From positions 1,741,501 to 1,805,500 of the forward strand of contig NC_010581.1 of assembly GCF_000019845.1 (NCBI RefSeq): a DNA stretch of 64,000 nt. The letters run 5' to 3'. The notes under the pieces were generated by a model. That model was not told the origin of the DNA, ran no database searches, and worked only from the letters and a program-made list of their open reading frames with translations. Of the stretch, positions 16,460 through 25,106 are shown one piece after another. The number at the start of each line of letters is the position of its first letter. The first letter of the stretch is position 1. The position numbers were made by a program, and so were the translations under genes. The DNA comes from Beijerinckia indica subsp. indica ATCC 9039. GTDB taxonomy: Bacteria > Pseudomonadota > Alphaproteobacteria > Rhizobiales > Beijerinckiaceae.

Positions 16460-16660
16460 AGCATCAAACCTGGAAGCGGATATGCGTTTTGGTGTCCGCT
16501 TCCAGAATGACATTGCGGGACTCTCGACTTTCATATTATGGTTCATACACTCAATTAGAGCATCGGACGTTCAAATGGACTCGTGTCCGATGCTCTAAGT
16601 TTTTGTAAACGCATCAGATTAGCCCCAAAAGTGGTGCCCACTTTTGGGTCTGATGCTCTA
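16457..16660. repeat. cluster of three palindromes with TAGAGCATC/GATGCTCTA ends
   Basis: Between the two SGNH genes are three hairpins: one with stem CTGGAAGCGGA starting in the TAGAGCATC at 16457; one with a perfect 14-bp stem, 16555-16568 with 16585-16598, followed by GTTTTTG; and one around CCCAAAAGTGG ending in GATGCTCTA at 16652-16660. The middle hairpin with its T-run could terminate transcription of the first SGNH gene. The same end motif recurs elsewhere in the window. Confidence 0.65.
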
Positions 16661-16743
16661 GTGGATAGGGTCGGTAACCCTCCGCTTTCTATTTCTATTG
16701 CCTATTCTGAATAATCCTTCATCCCGGTAACATTGCTACAGAG

Positions 16744-17895
16744 ATGACTTCTTTCACGCGCTCACAATTGCTTCTCAGTTTCTTATTCTTTCTCGCAATA
16801 TTCCTAGCGGTATGGGGAGAGATCCACCATTTCGTGCGGGATACCCACATTTTTACTTTCTTTGCCGCGACCGTCGCGGCGGTGATTGCGACGGTCCAGT
16901 CCTCAGGCAAGACGCGTGATTCCCGCCTGATGCTGGCGGCTTTCTTGTTGGGACTGACCCTTCTCGAGGGCACAGCTCTTCTGATCGAGCGTAGGCCTAA
17001 TCTCACAGTCACTGACGGCTGGTCTGTATCCCGTCCGGTGATTGGTTGGGGGCCGGGGCATTCTGGCATTTTACACGCCCGGAAACAGAAAGCCGGGGGT
17101 GAGCTCATCTACCAAGTCGATTACACAATTGACGATAATCTCTTGCGGCAAACCCGCTCCGCATCCAATGGACCGGCCGTAGTTTTCTTTGGCGATTCCT
17201 TCACCTTTGGTGAAGGAGTCAATGACTCGGATACATTGCCTCAGCAATTTGCCGATTTGCGGCACCAGCAAGACCGAGTCCTCAATCTGGGCTTTTCCGG
17301 CTATGGGCCGCAACAATTCTTGCGTGGCGTCGAAGCCGGTTATTACGACAAGATCATCGGTGATCAGCCAAAGATCTTCTTTTTCCTGACAGCCCCGTGG
17401 CACGCGCAACGGACCGCTTGCAAAGCCTCCTGGCTCGCAAGGGCTCCCCGTTATCACCTGACGGACGAGGGGATTGCCTTCGATGGCCAATGCCGGGAAG
17501 AGGGCTTCAACCTTTTTTTGTCGGAGTTTTTATATAACACGGCATTTTACCGCTTCTTTCTAACGCCTTTCGCGGAAAGGCTCACGCATGATGACGTCGA
17601 GCTTTATATTCGCGTCGTTTTGGAAGCAGTCCGGCAGTCAAAGGCCAAATACGGTGTAGAGACGATCATTCCCTATCTTCCCGATGGCGAGCCTTATCTT
17701 GCTGGGACAGGCTTCACTGATCAGGATATTGTCGAGCGTTTCGAAGCCGCGGGGGCCAAGGTGATCGATGCCTCGCTCACTGATGTCAAAAACCCGCGTC
17801 TTGGCCTGGAAATTCCGAGCGATGGGCATCCGACAGGGCGAGCTAATCGTTTGCGGGCAGAATTGCTGATTGATTCCTCGATAAACAGGCTTTGA
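16744..17895 (+). CDS. membrane-anchored SGNH/GDSL hydrolase family protein, copy 2
   Basis: The 383-aa protein is a tandem paralogue of the preceding gene and is alike over its whole length: membrane helices at about 8-22 and 34-72, then FFGDSFTFGEG, LNLGFSGYGPQQFLRG, FFFLTAPWHAQRT, DDVELYIRVV and the C-terminal SDGHPTGRANRL. The shared block TAPWHAQRT may belong to the active-site or substrate loop and is conserved in both. Divergence between copies is spread evenly, so the duplication is not recent. It converges with the carbamoyltransferase gene 54 bp downstream, and a shared role in decorating a surface glycan is likely. Confidence 0.75.
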   Translation: MTSFTRSQLLLSFLFFLAIFLAVWGEIHHFVRDTHIFTFFAATVAAVIATVQSSGKTRDSRLMLAAFLLGLTLLEGTALLIERRPNLTVTDGWSVSRPVIGWGPGHSGILHARKQKAGGELIYQVDYTIDDNLLRQTRSASNGPAVVFFGDSFTFGEGVNDSDTLPQQFADLRHQQDRVLNLGFSGYGPQQFLRGVEAGYYDKIIGDQPKIFFFLTAPWHAQRTACKASWLARAPRYHLTDEGIAFDGQCREEGFNLFLSEFLYNTAFYRFFLTPFAERLTHDDVELYIRVVLEAVRQSKAKYGVETIIPYLPDGEPYLAGTGFTDQDIVERFEAAGAKVIDASLTDVKNPRLGLEIPSDGHPTGRANRLRAELLIDSSINRL

Positions 17896-17949
17896 ACAAG
17901 CCTGAATAAGGGCGTCCCCTAAAGAGCCGTATCGTAAGGACGTATTTCC

Positions 17950-19806
17950 TCAATCGAGCGCGAAGGCATTTTTGTAGTCGCGCGCGAGAGACGGATCCTG
18001 ATCCACCTTGCGCAGAATACAACGGCCGACGACCAGCATGTCGATCTCGCAACCCATGAAACAGCGAAAAGCGTCTTCTGGTGTGCTGACGATCGGCTCG
18101 CCACGCACATTGAAGCTCGTATTCACCAGAACGGGACAGCCGGTCAGATCCGAGAACCGGCTGAGCAGGGCATGATAGAGCGGATTGGTGTCCTTGTGTA
18201 CGGTTTGTATGCGCGCTGAATCATCGACATGGGTCACCGCTGGTATGTCGGAGCGCGGGACATTCAGTTTGTCGATACCGAACAAGGCCTTTTGCGCTTC
18301 CGTCATCGGCTTGCGGTGCTCTTCCCGCACATTGGCGACGAGCAGCATATAGGGTGAATCGGCATCGAGTTCGAACCAGTCCGCGACTCTCTCGCGCAAT
18401 ACTGAAGGCGCGAAAGGCCGAAAACTTTCGCGATATTTGATCTTGAGATTGAGTGTCTTCTGCATGGTCGGCGAACGCGGATCACCGAGGATGGAGCGAT
18501 TGCCAAGGGATCGCGGCCCGAATTCCATCCGGCCCTGATGCCAGCCAATAGCCTGTTCTTCTGCTAGGGCGCGGGCCGTTTCCTCGATGAGATGAGCTTC
18601 GTCCGGGGCGACGGTGAAAACCGCTCCGACCGCCTTGAGGCGGCGCTCAATCTCGTCCTGCTCGTAGCTCGGGCCGAGATAGGCACCTTGCATTGCGTCT
18701 CGCTTTGCCCCTGCCCCCTTGCCTGTTTGGTGCGGACGCGGCTCGCCGCCCTCTCTATGGGCAATGGCCAGCGCGGCGCCAAGCGCGCCGCCGGCGTCAC
18801 CCGCCGCTGGCTGGATGAAAATATTGTCGAAGATATTTTCGCGCAAAATCTTGCCATTGGCGACGCAGTTCAGCGCCACGCCACCGGCAAGGCAAAGGTT
18901 GTTCTGGCCGGTCTCTTTGCGAAGCGATCGGGCGAGCCGGGACACGACGTCCTCTGTGACGGCCTGGATCGAAGCGGCAAGATCCATGTGATGCTGGGTC
19001 AGCGGTTCCTCAGACTTGCGGGGTGGTCCGCCGAACAAGGCATCGAAACGCTTATTCGTCATGGTCAGGCCGGTGCAATAATCGAAATAATCGAGATTGA
19101 GCCGGAAGGAGCCATCGGGCTTCACATCGATCAGGTGATCGAGGATCAATTTCGCGAAGGTCGGTTCGCCATAGGGAGCAAGTCCCATGACTTTATATTC
19201 CCCCGAATTGACCTTGAAGCCCGTGTAATACGTCAAGGCCGAATAGAGCAGCCCGAGTGAATGGGGAAAATGGATCTCCTTGAAGATCTCAAGGTTTGTT
19301 CCGTGCCCGATCGCCGCCGAACTGGTCGTCCATTCGCCGACGCCATCCATGGTCAAGATCAGCGCATCCTCGAAAGGAGAAGGATAAAAGGCGGAGGCTG
19401 CGTGAGAGAAATGGTGTTCTGAAAAACGCAGCTTGCCCTTGGCCGCGAGCTCTGGCGCAATAGCTTTTAATTCTCGCTGAATCATGTCGCGCTGAAACAA
19501 TTTCTCGCCGATCCACAACGGCATGGCCTTGCGGAACGAGGTGAAACCACGCGGCGCGAATGCGAGATAAGTTTCGAGCAAGCGCTCGAATTTCAAAAAT
19601 GGCTTTTCATAGAAAACCACGCGATCGACCTGGGACCCGTTGATTCCAGCCGCGTCGAGACAATAGCGCAGTGCATGGACGGGAAAAACCGGATCATGTT
19701 TCTTGCGGGTAAAACGCTCCTCTTGAGCCGCCGCAATGATTGCGCCATCGCGCACGAGGGCGGCTGCACTGTCATGATAGAAGGCTGAAATACCAAGAAC
19801 GATCAT
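17950..19806 (-). CDS. NodU/CmcH-type carbamoyltransferase
   Basis: The 618-aa protein has the family's N-terminal Kae1-like domain (VLGISAFYHDSAAAL, AAQEERFTRKKHD, EHHFSHAASAFYPSPF, LTMDGVGEW, YKVMGLAPYG, LAGGVALNCVANG) and the C-terminal domain (GWHQGRMEFGPRSLGNRSIL, NTSFNVRGEPIV). It transfers carbamoyl from carbamoyl phosphate, via carbamoyl-AMP, to sugar hydroxyls of glycans or antibiotics. ATG 19806 is preferred over a TTG at 19815. Upstream on the same strand are a three-hairpin repeat, a DUF5989 gene and an SxtJ gene, a combination often found with this enzyme in exopolysaccharide loci. Confidence 0.92.
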   Translation of the reverse strand: MIVLGISAFYHDSAAALVRDGAIIAAAQEERFTRKKHDPVFPVHALRYCLDAAGINGSQVDRVVFYEKPFLKFERLLETYLAFAPRGFTSFRKAMPLWIGEKLFQRDMIQRELKAIAPELAAKGKLRFSEHHFSHAASAFYPSPFEDALILTMDGVGEWTTSSAAIGHGTNLEIFKEIHFPHSLGLLYSALTYYTGFKVNSGEYKVMGLAPYGEPTFAKLILDHLIDVKPDGSFRLNLDYFDYCTGLTMTNKRFDALFGGPPRKSEEPLTQHHMDLAASIQAVTEDVVSRLARSLRKETGQNNLCLAGGVALNCVANGKILRENIFDNIFIQPAAGDAGGALGAALAIAHREGGEPRPHQTGKGAGAKRDAMQGAYLGPSYEQDEIERRLKAVGAVFTVAPDEAHLIEETARALAEEQAIGWHQGRMEFGPRSLGNRSILGDPRSPTMQKTLNLKIKYRESFRPFAPSVLRERVADWFELDADSPYMLLVANVREEHRKPMTEAQKALFGIDKLNVPRSDIPAVTHVDDSARIQTVHKDTNPLYHALLSRFSDLTGCPVLVNTSFNVRGEPIVSTPEDAFRCFMGCEIDMLVVGRCILRKVDQDPSLARDYKNAFALD

Positions 19807-19909
19807 GGTGGCCAAACCAATTGCGCGTTAAAACGGCCCCGAAACGGGCTTGCCAGCCCATTCCGCGGTAAAGTTATTGATAAACAATACTTTGAAGTCT
19901 TCTCTAACC

Positions 19910-20023
19910 TTATACCAACGGTCATAATAAATGACCGTTGGACCACTCTTGAATTTTCGCCATCGCTTTGAAAAAGCGAAAATCCAAGAAAGGAACCAAA
20001 GGTCGTTCTTCACGACCTTTGGT
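19910..20023. repeat. 114-bp three-hairpin element, copy B
   Basis: Near-identical to 11569-11682 over the same length, with paired changes kept mostly to loops and spacers. It separates the carbamoyltransferase start from the DUF5989 stop on the minus strand, so it lies inside what would otherwise be an operon and may act as a terminator or processing site there. Confidence 0.8.
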
Positions 20024-20041
20024 ATTAAAGATTAGATCGTA

Positions 20042-20191
20042 TCAGAACAGGGTATAGATGAAGGGCGCGATGACCGATCCCTGGCTCAGAACGAAAAGAC
20101 CACCAAAAACCAAGAACAAGGCGAGAAGCGGCACGAGCCAAAGCTTCTTGCGCGCAGTGAGAAACTCGAACAATTCAGAGACCATCGACAT
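20042..20191 (-). CDS. DUF5989 family small membrane protein
   Basis: A 49-aa frame on the minus strand reads MSMVSELFEF, then LTARKKLWLVPLL, then a single membrane helix ending in GGLFVLSQGSVIAPFIYTLF. This is the DUF5989 pattern: an ELxxFxxxRKKxWLxP start and a SxxxPFIY end. These tiny proteins accompany NodU-type carbamoyltransferases and SxtJ in many bacteria; their function is unknown. The second Met (20185) is an alternative start. The stop falls 18 bases after the hairpin repeat, and SxtJ ends... begins upstream with a 9-bp gap between the two genes. Confidence 0.85.
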   Translation of the reverse strand: MSMVSELFEFLTARKKLWLVPLLALFLVFGGLFVLSQGSVIAPFIYTLF

Positions 20192-20200
20192 AAGCTATCC

Positions 20201-20617
20201 TTAAAACTGCTTGGTCAGGGAATCCGGAGCAGGCCCCGGTGGTGAACGAGGAATCCAATAGGTTTCGGCTTGCGGTTGAAGACGCCGGTTCAGCAGATCT
20301 TTATGGCGCAGGAAGAGTGCGAAGGGAAAAACGGCCCCGAAGAACATCAGGCCCATCAAGAGCGGGCTGACGATTATGTTCAGAAGAAGACCGAGCTTGA
20401 ACCAGGCACGGTTCAAGGGCGCGAGGATCTGAGGGGCGACAAGCGCGAGACTCACGAAGATCGCGGCAAGAATCAGTGCCCAGAGATGGACCGACTCGCC
20501 ATGCCGCGCCAATGGCCATAGGCCGAGGACTGCGAAGACGAGACCGAAGACGAGACCGAATTTGCGGTCGGAGCCAAGAGCAACCTTGCGGAAGCTCGCG
20601 CCGGGTTCATGCTGCAT
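20201..20617 (-). CDS. SxtJ family membrane protein
   Basis: The 138-aa protein has an SDRKFG start motif (residues 16-21) and three or four hydrophobic segments: FGLVFGLVFAVLGLWPL, LWALILAAIFVSLALV, and LGLLLNIIVSPLLMGLMFFGAVFPFALF. This is the SxtJ family, named from the saxitoxin cluster but mostly found beside carbamoyltransferases in glycan loci. A conserved stretch in the last helices (NIIVSPLLMGLMFF) is typical. It probably forms a transcription unit with the DUF5989 gene 9 bp downstream. Its biochemical role is not known. Confidence 0.85.
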   Translation of the reverse strand: MQHEPGASFRKVALGSDRKFGLVFGLVFAVLGLWPLARHGESVHLWALILAAIFVSLALVAPQILAPLNRAWFKLGLLLNIIVSPLLMGLMFFGAVFPFALFLRHKDLLNRRLQPQAETYWIPRSPPGPAPDSLTKQF

Positions 20618-20743
20618 GCAGAACTCTCTTGGGCGCGGTGCGGAAAAACGCGACGTGGCGTGGCATCGGCTTGTTTCCCTCCATCAGATTTTTAACTTTA
20701 CGGTCCTGGTCACGATATCAAAACACGTCCGCAAGACGCAAAG

Positions 20744-20779
20744 CACCATCCCCAGAAGCGGCAACTTTTGGGGATGGTG
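20744..20779 (-). terminator. hairpin downstream of... between TrpC-like stop and SxtJ start
   Basis: CACCATCCCCA at 20744-20754 pairs perfectly with 20769-20779. On the minus strand it lies about 45 bases after the stop of the TrpC-like gene, followed by CTTTGCG, so it may end that transcript before the SxtJ gene. Confidence 0.5.
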
Positions 20780-20822
20780 TGTTAAAAATATCTAAAATTT
20801 TCTGATTTCGGGTGCTGTGGGT

Positions 20823-21665
20823 TTAACCCGCCGCGTCATCGTCCGGCGGCGTGGTGCCCAGCAACTGGTGAAGGGCAAGATAGGGGTCCTTGGCCTCCAG
20901 GAGCACGCTCGCGACACGCACCGCCTTGGCGCCGAGCGACGCCATTTTTTCGATATCCTCCGGCGTTCTGATGCCGCCGGACGCAATGGCGAAAACCCGG
21001 TCATGCGGGATTTTCGGCAACAGCCTTTCACAGACCGTCGGATCGACCTCGAGTGTTTCGAGATCACGATTGTTCACGGCGATCAGGCTGGCGCCCGCAT
21101 CGAGCGCTATTTCAAGCTCGGCCTCATTGCGGACTTCGACCAGCGGATCGATGGCGATCGATTGGGCGCGGGCGACGAATTCCTGGAGCTGTTTGCCGAG
21201 AATGCTGGCAATGAGCAGGCTCGCATCGGCACCGGCATAGCGCGCCTCATAGACCTGATAGAGATCGACCACGATATCATTGGCCAGGATCGGCAGGTTG
21301 GAGGCTTTGGCCGTTGCAAGGTCGGCGATGCTGCCACGGAAAAAGCGCCGATCCGGCGAGGCGGAGACACAAGCCGCGCCGGCGTCACGATAATCCTCGG
21401 CCATTTCCATGACATCGAGGCGCGAGCGCGTGGATTTCGAGACGGGCGAACTGCCGCGTATATCGGCGATGACGCCAGGTTTGCCGTGCTTCGCATAATA
21501 CTCGTAGAGGGCCGCGAGAAAGCCGCGCGTCATCTGTGCCTCGCCGATGGCGCCGGTCAAGCTGCCAATCGAGCGTTTGGCCTTGGCTTTCTCGACATCG
21601 TCCTGTCGCTGCGCGAGCAGCGGTTTGAGGCGCGGTCCGATCGAGGTTCCATCAGCTTCGGTCAT
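20823..21665 (-). CDS. indole-3-glycerol-phosphate-synthase-like protein lacking catalytic residues
   Basis: The 280-aa protein has the TrpC TIM barrel: VIADIRGSSP (65-74), RRFFRGS, ILANDIVVDLYQVYEARYAGADASLL (126-150), LVEVRNEAEL, IAVNNRDLETLEVD (195-208), and ASGGIRTPEDIEKM. Several residues essential in true IGP synthase are changed: Glu to Asp68, Lys to Arg70, the catalytic Lys to Asn129 (LAND in place of LCKD), and the SES phosphate/catalytic loop to ASG. Glu178 and Asn198 remain. It is probably a paralogue with a different or lost activity. No trpA, trpB or trpD gene is adjacent, unlike typical trpC loci in alphaproteobacteria. Confidence 0.8.
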   Translation of the reverse strand: MTEADGTSIGPRLKPLLAQRQDDVEKAKAKRSIGSLTGAIGEAQMTRGFLAALYEYYAKHGKPGVIADIRGSSPVSKSTRSRLDVMEMAEDYRDAGAACVSASPDRRFFRGSIADLATAKASNLPILANDIVVDLYQVYEARYAGADASLLIASILGKQLQEFVARAQSIAIDPLVEVRNEAELEIALDAGASLIAVNNRDLETLEVDPTVCERLLPKIPHDRVFAIASGGIRTPEDIEKMASLGAKAVRVASVLLEAKDPYLALHQLLGTTPPDDDAAG

Positions 21666-21965
21666 GAGCGCGATCCTTTCAGACGGAGGCAGGTTTCAAA
21701 TGCTTTCGAGAGGCTGGAAAGAACCAGATTCGTCTGAATCAAATGCGGCAAGGTTGTCATCCTGAACGAGCGGGCGCTTTTGCTCCGCTCCCGACTGAAA
21801 TGAGCGTTTTTTGTCATGCCTGACAGGACGGAACAAGCATTATCCAGGCCGGAAAAGGCGCAAAAGCCGTCCTACCCCGCCCCGCTCTCACTCTTGCAAG
21901 TGCGTCTTTCCTCTGATCCCTTCTCTTCACCCGTGATACCGGGTGAACGAATCGGGAGAAGATCA

Positions 21966-22484
21966 ATGCGAGGATTGCTCATCGCCGCCAGCCTGATACT
22001 GGCGGGCCCCATGGCCCTGGCTGCGCCGGCCGAATATAGTTCTGTGATCAAGGGAGCAGATGGTGCCGAACTCGGCACGGTCGATCTGAAGGAAGGGCCC
22101 CTCGGCGTGCTCGTCCATTTTGACCTGCATGGATTGAAGCCCGGCTGGCATGGCGTGCATTTCCACGCCAAGGGCGATTGCAGCGATCCGAAATTCTTGA
22201 ACTCCGGTGCTCATGTCGAGGCTGAGGGCGAGAAACTCGCCCATGGATTCCTCAATCCACAGGGCACGCATGCGGCCGATCTGCCGAATGTTTTCGCCGC
22301 GGCCGATGGCACTGTACATGCCGATACTTTTTCGACTTTCGTCTCGCTGCATGGCGAGAAACAGCGCCCTGCCCTGCTCGGAGGCGCCGGCACCGCGCTG
22401 GTCGTGCATGAAAACCCGGATGATTACACCAATCCACCGATCGGTGGGGCTGGAGCCCGAATCGCCTGCGCGGTGTTGAAATAG
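21966..22484 (+). CDS. sodC: periplasmic Cu-Zn superoxide dismutase
   Basis: The 172-aa protein has a signal peptide ending at ALA-AP (about residue 19) and the SodC metal ligands: HGVHFHAKGDC (Cu His pair and first Cys), NPQGTHAADLPN with the bridging and Zn histidines, LVVHENPDDYT, and the final GGAGARIACAVL with the second Cys of the disulphide. It converts superoxide to hydrogen peroxide in the periplasm. ATG 21966 has GGGAGAAG upstream; an in-frame start at 21816 would put unrelated residues before the signal peptide. It is a single-gene unit, convergent with a DUF3253 gene two bases away. Confidence 0.93.
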   Translation: MRGLLIAASLILAGPMALAAPAEYSSVIKGADGAELGTVDLKEGPLGVLVHFDLHGLKPGWHGVHFHAKGDCSDPKFLNSGAHVEAEGEKLAHGFLNPQGTHAADLPNVFAAADGTVHADTFSTFVSLHGEKQRPALLGGAGTALVVHENPDDYTNPPIGGAGARIACAVLK

Positions 22485-22486
22485 TT

Positions 22487-22765
22487 TCAGCCGGAAGCTG
22501 GCAGGCCGAAACGGTAGACGCCTTTGAAGGTGGCTGGATCTTCCACCGGCACGCCCTTGCGGTAAATCACGAGCTTGCCCTCCAGGGCAAGCCGCACGAC
22601 ATTGTCGCGCACGGGAGGGAGGTAAGTCTGCCAAGCGGTGGCCGAGCCGCGCCCGTCCACGGCGACGAAGGCGCGCGCGGCTTGCTCGGGGTCGAGCGTC
22701 TTTTCGGGACCGGCCTCACGGCAGAGATCCAAAATCACATCCGCCAATTTGGGGGGATTACTCAT
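22487..22765 (-). CDS. DUF3253 domain protein
   Basis: The 92-aa protein fits the DUF3253 pattern: an N-terminal ILDLCREAGPEKTLDPEQAARA helix pair, then WQTYLPPVRDNVVRLALEGKLVIYRKG, which resembles a winged-helix DNA-binding module, and a YRFGLP end. The function is unknown. The stop is two bases from the convergent sodC stop, so the two transcripts must overlap in their 3' ends. Confidence 0.82.
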   Translation of the reverse strand: MSNPPKLADVILDLCREAGPEKTLDPEQAARAFVAVDGRGSATAWQTYLPPVRDNVVRLALEGKLVIYRKGVPVEDPATFKGVYRFGLPASG

Positions 22766-22957
22766 CAGGCAGCTTTCTCGTGGTCAGTCCAAAGGCACGA
22801 GCTTTATGCATGCCTCACGCCATAGATCCTAGCGTTAATCGGACGCCTGAGGGGCTCTCAAGTGTTAGAGACGCATCCTATCAGCTCTCACATGTACCCA
22901 CTTTGAGGGGTGAGGCTGTCATCAGCGAATCATGCGTGTGGGATAAATATACGGTAG

Positions 22958-23032
22958 TGGCGCGCTCTAGGGGAATCGAACCCCTCTCTGCACCGTGAAA
23001 GGGTGCCGTCCTAACCGATAGACGAAGAGCGC
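22958..23032 (-). tRNA. tRNA-Glu(TTC)
   Basis: The minus strand folds as a 75-nt tRNA: acceptor GCGCTCT/AGAGCGC, discriminator G, encoded CCA, T arm GGGG-TTCGATT-CCCC, and anticodon stem GCACC/GGTGC holding CTTTCAC, so the anticodon is TTC (glutamate). Confidence 0.95.
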
Positions 23033-23127
23033 ATCGCCCCTCAAAACCGAGGGGAACCGAAGGATCGCGCCGTCACTGCAACGATGCGATGGCGGGTGTA
23101 TAATGAAGCTTTCACCAGCTTGCAAGC

Positions 23128-24960
23128 TCACAAAGTTTTTTGTGTGGCGAGCGGCGCAAGATCGGTGAGCCGCATCTGGACGCGCTCGCGGCCACCGAAG
23201 CGGTCGAGCATCAAAGTCCCGGCAAAATGCATCTTCGTGCCGCGTCCGGCGAGCAAGGCATCGCCCAGGGGCTCGGCGGCAGAGCGAAAAGCGATTCCCT
23301 CGATGCGCGCGCCATCGCCCGCCTCGGCCCGAAAACGCACATGGCCATTGCCCACCACCGACGCATCCATCAGGCGATGTGCTGGCAGCACGAAGACGGG
23401 TTCCGGGTTGCCGGCGCCGAACGGGCCGGCTTTTTCCAATGACGCCATCAGGGCAGGATTGGCGCCTGAGGCCGTCAAGGCGGCATCGACGAACAAGGCG
23501 TCACCGGAACGGCCAGCCGTCACAGCCTCAGTGAGTTTCTCCTCGAGAAAGGCGCGAAAGGCCGCAAGATGATCGCGCACAAGGGTGATGCCCGCCGCCA
23601 TGGCGTGGCCGCCGCCCTTGATGAGAAGGCCCGCCTCGACCGCTTCACGCACGGCATGGCCGAGATCGACACCCGCGATGGAGCGACCAGAGCCGGTGCC
23701 GATTCCCGATTCATTGAACGCAACGGCAAAAGCCGGACAACGATATTTATCCTTGAGTCGCGTGGCGACGAGGCCGACGATTCCCGGATGCCAATCCTCC
23801 GAGGCTGTCACGATGGCAGCACCCGCCTTGGCATCGTCCTGAAGCCCCTGCTCCGCTTCCGCTTGCAGCAAGGCCTGTTCGAGTGTTTCGGCCTCGATCA
23901 CCTGACGCTCGCGGTTGAGCGTATCGAGTCGTCTGGCGATTTCTTCGGCTTTGATCTGATCTCTTTCGATCAGCAGGCGCGCGCCGAGCGCCGCATCGCC
24001 GATTCGCCCCCCGGCATTGATTCTCGGTCCAATCAGAAAACCGAGATGACCGGCTTTGGGGGCTTCCCGCGCGCCAGCACAATCGAAGAGAGCCCGCAGC
24101 CCGGCGCGCTGCCGCATCTGCATGACCGCCAGACCCTTGGTGACAAAGGCGCGATTGAGGCCTGTCAGGGGGGCGACATCGGCGACGGTCGCCAGCGCGA
24201 CGAGATCAAGAAAGGCGAGGAGATCGGGTTCACGCCGCTCCGCGGTGAAAAAACCCTGTTCGCGCAAGCGCCGGTTGAGAGCGACGAGCAGCATGAAGAC
24301 GACACCCGCCGCGCAGAGTTGGCCGAGACCGGAAAGATCATCCTGTCGATTGGGATTGACGATGATCGCTTCCGGCAAATCGGCAGGTGCCTGATGATGA
24401 TCGAGCACGATCGGGTCGAGACCAAGCTTGGCGGCTTCCCCCAGCGGATTGTGGCTTGTCGTGCCGCAATCCACGGTCACGAGCAGTTTTGCGCCTCCGG
24501 CGGCCAGCGCCTGGATCGCGTCGACATTCGGCCCATAGCCTTCGAAAATACGGTCGGGAATATGGATCTGGAACGGTGTGCCGCAGGCGGTGAAATAATC
24601 GGCGAGCAAGGCCGAGGACGACGCGCCATCGACGTCGTAATCCCCAAAAATCGCGATTTTTTCACCGGCCATGATGGCGCGAGCCATACGCACCGCGGCC
24701 TTGTCCATGTCGAGCAGGATTGTCGGGTCTGGCATCAGCCGGCGCAGGCTTGGATCGAGATAGGCCTCGCAGTCCTCGGGAGTAATGCCGCGCCCGGCGA
24801 GCACACGGGACAGAAGGTCTCCATGGCCATGAATCTGCGCGAGCGCGAGGGCTTGCGCCTGGCCGGAAGCATCCAGCCGATCACGCCAAACCCGTCCCTG
24901 GACGGAGCGTTCGACATTGAGAAACGGACGGGAGGATGGGGGCGTAAGCGGTTTCGACAC
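23128..24960 (-). CDS. recJ: single-stranded-DNA-specific 5'-3' exonuclease RecJ
   Basis: The 610-aa protein has the DHH phosphoesterase core: FGDYDVDGASSSALL near residues 104-118, VTVDCGTTSHNP, the DHH motif in VLDHHQAPADLP, and the DHHA1 part GPRINAGGRIGDAALGARLL and IKGGGHAMAAGIT. A C-terminal OB domain follows, containing GPFGAGNPEPVF. RecJ degrades single strands in recombination and mismatch repair. The length is normal and no residue of the metal site looks altered. Long open frames on the opposite strand are codon-bias shadows. Confidence 0.95.
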   Translation of the reverse strand: MSKPLTPPSSRPFLNVERSVQGRVWRDRLDASGQAQALALAQIHGHGDLLSRVLAGRGITPEDCEAYLDPSLRRLMPDPTILLDMDKAAVRMARAIMAGEKIAIFGDYDVDGASSSALLADYFTACGTPFQIHIPDRIFEGYGPNVDAIQALAAGGAKLLVTVDCGTTSHNPLGEAAKLGLDPIVLDHHQAPADLPEAIIVNPNRQDDLSGLGQLCAAGVVFMLLVALNRRLREQGFFTAERREPDLLAFLDLVALATVADVAPLTGLNRAFVTKGLAVMQMRQRAGLRALFDCAGAREAPKAGHLGFLIGPRINAGGRIGDAALGARLLIERDQIKAEEIARRLDTLNRERQVIEAETLEQALLQAEAEQGLQDDAKAGAAIVTASEDWHPGIVGLVATRLKDKYRCPAFAVAFNESGIGTGSGRSIAGVDLGHAVREAVEAGLLIKGGGHAMAAGITLVRDHLAAFRAFLEEKLTEAVTAGRSGDALFVDAALTASGANPALMASLEKAGPFGAGNPEPVFVLPAHRLMDASVVGNGHVRFRAEAGDGARIEGIAFRSAAEPLGDALLAGRGTKMHFAGTLMLDRFGGRERVQMRLTDLAPLATQKTL

Positions 24961-25106
24961 GCTCCGATTCTACGGCCGGTTGTTGAGAAAAGCGAGGCGC
25001 CGAAAACTCTGCCAGGGCATGATCCCCAGAAACAAACCTTGGCCATGACCAAAATCCAGCCATATTCCCTCACGAAAACCAGCCGACTAGTCGGAGGAGC
25101 AGATTG

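Noticed and set aside
20823..21665. functional trpC
   Set aside because: Several catalytic residues are substituted, so the enzyme name is not safe.
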